DNA of 64,000 nt from Pilasporangium apinafurcum. Lineage: Eukaryota; Oomycota; Peronosporomycetes; Pythiales; Pythiaceae. This document shows, piece after piece, positions 61,017 through 64,000 of this stretch (positions are counted from its first letter, which is position 1; every line of letters begins with the position of its first letter). The translations under genes and the position numbers were made by a program. The notes under the pieces were generated by a model. That model saw only the letters and a list, made by a program, of their open reading frames with translations. It was not told where the DNA came from and made no database searches. Where the stretch lies: positions 781,603 to 845,602 of the forward strand of contig BCKE01000007.1 of the NCBI GenBank assembly GCA_001600495.1. Reading direction: 5' to 3'.

Positions 61017-62511
61017 CTATCCCAGCTCAAGTGTCTTGCTAAATTCTTCTTCAGTGAATGATAGCATCTTAGCCGCCTATAGACAAACTAGACTTCAGTC
61101 CAGATTGAAGCATGGAATGACAGCTTTTTTCTTTTTAGGTTGGCATACCTCCATGTGGATGCGCTGACGCTTCAACAAATCGATAAGCTTCATCTGTTTC
61201 TTGAATGCAATTAATAGTTCGCTCTAGATACACAAGAAGCCAATAAGTCGATGTCTTCACGCAGTTCTAAACGCATAAATTCGAACTTTTTGTTTCTCCA
61301 GCTTCTTAGCCTCCTTGACGATTTGTTCATAGTTGTTTTTAGTGACCATTTGCTCGCCGTGGGCTTTCTTTTCCTCCTGCAATTGCGCCTTCATTTTCTC
61401 TAGCTCTTCTAGCGCACGATTTAATCTCACCTAATAACATAAATCGCACTCTCCAATCAGTAACATGTTGTTAGCAAACACGCAGTACAGCTATATGTAA
61501 AAAACTTTACATCTTTCGATCGAAATTGCTGAGACGCCTGCTTTTCCGCACGCTGAATTTCCTCTACGCGTGCTTGCGCACTCGCCAATTGCGTCTCGAG
61601 AATGCGCTGCTTCGCTTCTTGTGCCGCTCTATCAAATATAGAAAGGTTTCCGTTAGCTTCAACATCCCCTACGAAATAATACAAGTTGTTGCCAGAAAAC
61701 TATATACGAAAGTTCGCGCTGTTTCTCCAATAATTGCTGTGTGTGCTGGCATTTCTTTGTGAGTGCGGCATTTTCACTCTTTAGCTCATCCACTTCTGCC
61801 TTCAAGGCATTTTGAGCCGATTGCTGTCGACAACACCCAACCACACACCACAAATGTCAGACAAGTAAGCACAATCAGCCTCTATGATTTCTAGAAAATT
61901 GAAATCATTACTACCAGTGCCTGAGAGTGTGCTTTTGCTGTATCTGCTTCATCTTGTAAGACACGAAGCCGCGCTTTCTGGTACCGGATTGTAGCTTCTA
62001 AACCCAGCCCCTCAGGGGGAATATCTTCGCCTTTCTCTCCCTCTGCACTCTCTGGTTTTGTCGCTTCCCCTTCACTAGACTCAACTTGTGGAAATGTTTT
62101 CGCTGGTTGTTGTGCCCGAGTTTTTGCAGATCGACGATTGCTGGTGGCTGTGGATTTGCTTCTATCATCTTCTTGTTCATCAACTTGGTGGGGTACTAAC
62201 TCGCTTTTCGATCCGAATGAGTCGATAGACGCGCTCAAATCCATCGCCAAAGGGGCTCGATATAAATGACGAGAAGATTTCTGGTGTTGCTGGTCTTCAT
62301 AGTCAAATGGGTCGTTTGCCTCATCATCTTGGTGGTCTAGACTACCGTTGTCTACTACATGTTCCGGTGGTCCATTAGATGGAAGCGTGGTAGTGGAGCT
62401 GATAGCACGCAATTGCTGCTGTCGTCGTTGTTCAATCGCCTCGACCTGCTCATTGAGTGCCGCATTCTTCCGTTCCAATGCAGCCTGGCGAGCTGCAAGA
62501 CTCTCCTTCAT
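61017..62511 (-). CDS. TEX9-like coiled-coil protein
   Basis: Six exons: 62511-61915, 61823-61708, 61628-61511, 61430-61287, 61223-61149 and 61076-61017; 369 residues. The N-terminal half is Gln/Glu-rich with acidic disorder. The C-terminal half is coiled coil and carries the TEX9 signature: RLNRALEELEKMKAQL, AKKLEKQK, AFKKQMKLIDLLKRQRIHME and AAKMLSFTEEEFSKTLEL at the end. TEX9 is conserved in ciliated organisms and linked to basal bodies/centrosomes, consistent with a zoospore-forming organism. The exon 4 donor is the weak GTTCGA; phase and homology support it. The exon 2/3 junction, read as S, is the least certain. Confidence 0.8.
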
Positions 62512-62680
62512 CGTTGTGTCAGTTTAGTGGCGATGTTGAATCGTGGAAGGTCGCATTAGCAGCGATCATATGTTCTTATAGTGGAGTAGTGCTCCGTTCT
62601 AAGATCCTTTGTCAAATAATTTATTATTCGGATGACACTATTAGCTTTACGTACACCTTTGTATTATGAACATGTAGCCA

Positions 62681-63817
62681 TCATGATGGCGACTGAAAAA
62701 GTAGGCCGCGAAGTCGTAGTTGTCCATCAATGAGGAACTTCTGGAACACAAGCGATGGGTTCTTCGCGAAAAGCAAGCGAACCGCATGTGCCTGTTCTTC
62801 AGAGCCAATCTCTAACAGTAAGCTGGTCGACATAGAATTTTCCTTTGAATGAGTGCTATCAACACGCTGCGGTTTAAACAGCTTTTGTACACTTTGCTCC
62901 ACATAACGATACATCCGGAGACCCTGTGGGTCATCTTCTCGATCTTTTGCTTCTGATTCTTTAAGCGCATCAGGTCCATTAGAGAACAGTGCCAGATGTG
63001 GTTCATATGCGAGTACATCCGGTGCAATAAGCTGTACTTCTGTGACTGGGATGTACGGTGGGTTGCAGAGGATGACGTTGAATTGTTGGTAGAGAAGATT
63101 GGATGTTGTGTGGTCGTTTGCGGGTTCTAATGTCAATAGTTTTTGTAAATTCTTCTGTATAAACGTTGCGCGATGGCTCAAGCCGTTGGTCAATGAGTTT
63201 TGTGCTGCAATTGTTAGCGCGTCTTCGGAGACATCAATGCCAATACCTGTTGCCAAGGGGAATTCGGATAGAGCTGCAAGTAATAAACATCCCGAGCCTG
63301 TGCCGATATCTAGAATCCGCAACGGCGCTTGCTTTGGATATGAATCCTACATTTAAGGAATTGCTATGGGTTAATAACGATTGACCAAGATTTGTAATTT
63401 GCTCTCCTGCAGACATACCACCAACGTTTCGATGAGCACTTCGCTGTCACTGCGTGGGATCAATGTACTCGGTGTGACTGCAAACTCCATGGACCAAAAC
63501 TCTTTCTTCCCAAGGACGTATGCCAGTGGTTCTCCTTCACATCGACGATTTGTAAGAGTTCGTAGCTTCTCTGCTTCTTCTTCGTTCAACTGGCGATTAC
63601 TGTGCAAAACAAAGTCATTGCTTCGAGGTAGATGCAGTACATTTGCAATTAGCGCTTTGGCGTCGTTTGGGTTGATGTTCGCGCGCTGTAGCTGCTTCCG
63701 GATGCTCTGTAGTGCGTGTAGGACAGATTGCTGGTGATGGATGCATCGCCGAACCCGTCCGCGAGCAAACAGCGGCTGGGTATGCCTAAGGACCGATCGG
63801 TAGGTGCCTACGAGCAT
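62681..63817 (-). CDS. Release factor glutamine methyltransferase (HemK/PrmC family), probably organellar
   Basis: Two exons, 63817-63419 and 63346-62681, phase 0; 354 residues. The N-terminal helical domain has RGRVRRC and EPLAYVLGKKEFWSMEF, then PSTLIPRSDSEVL (PRPxTE-like motif). The catalytic Rossmann domain has LRILDIGTGSGCLLLAAL (SAM motif I) and ILCNPPYIP (the NPPY motif that binds the target glutamine). These enzymes methylate the GGQ glutamine of translation release factors. The basic, hydroxylated N-terminus suggests a mitochondrial target peptide, so a HEMK1 role is likely. The donor GTATGT at 63418 is preferred over one farther in, which would leave a 35-bp intron. Confidence 0.9.
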
Positions 63818-64000
63818 TTTGACCAACAGTTCATTCCCAAAACAGCGATTGCCTAAAACAAAGATAATATCTTTCGTGTTCCCATTGGATGATAATTATT
63901 TTCGTGTTGCCCATAGGGTTTAGTAGAAAAATTTCTATTATAGAATTTTTTTGTTAATGGTGCAGATTTAAAAAATTTTGATTGATGTGGTGAACACAAG

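Noticed and set aside
1-64000. tRNA genes, rRNA genes, CRISPR arrays, LTR retroelements
   Set aside because: I looked for tRNA T-loop motifs, rRNA segments, spaced repeats and long terminal repeats or polyproteins and saw none.

Overview
The window is nuclear DNA of a eukaryote with compact, intron-bearing genes on both strands. It is most likely an oomycete (stramenopile). The signs are short GT-AG introns (mostly 40-100 bp), intergenic gaps often under 300 bp, an oomycete-type RPS11, an HTH-uracil phosphoribosyltransferase fusion, a respiratory-burst-type NADPH oxidase and TnpB/Fanzor debris. Moderate GC and compactness would suit a genome like Albugo, but genus is inference. I did the exon models by hand from reading frame, GT-AG borders, phase and remembered family sequence; no search was run.

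Layout. 0-6 kb: a partial oomycete-specific protein, a 100-N gap flanked by 312-bp identical ends (probably a false gap), a BAR protein, a PH-WW protein and a small membrane protein. 6-15 kb: eIF3e, a Fanzor fragment, an HTH-UPRT fusion, an SDR-SCP2 protein of the peroxisomal multifunctional-enzyme type and a second copy of the Fanzor fragment. 15.4-17.6 kb: a transposon graveyard, with a Tc1/mariner-like relic split by a piggyBac-like insertion. 17.7-31.2 kb: transporters and lipid proteins: a CDF metal transporter, a DUF2062 protein, an HMIT-like inositol/sugar transporter, a PH-START-START-acyltransferase fusion, a START-only paralog and an NPC1/Patched-like protein. 31.3-48.2 kb: housekeeping genes between two inverted copies of a block made of a complex I NUXM-like gene plus RPS11; between them lie MINDY deubiquitinase, PH-AGC kinase, RPN10, CaM-lysine methyltransferase, kinesin-1, DPH3 and a Rab-like GTPase. 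48.3-64 kb: MORN protein, CWC27 cyclophilin, NADPH oxidase, a second mariner relic, an ankyrin protein, TEX9-like and HemK/PrmC.

There are no operons, but five gene pairs are head to head across 165-325 bp and probably share promoters. The START, NPC1-like and inositol transporter genes sit within 11 kb, which may be chance. The most unusual items are the PH-START-START-acyltransferase protein, the HTH-UPRT protein, the duplicated RPS11 gene bodies that stay near-identical while the adjacent duplicated gene has diverged, and the duplicated Fanzor remnants.
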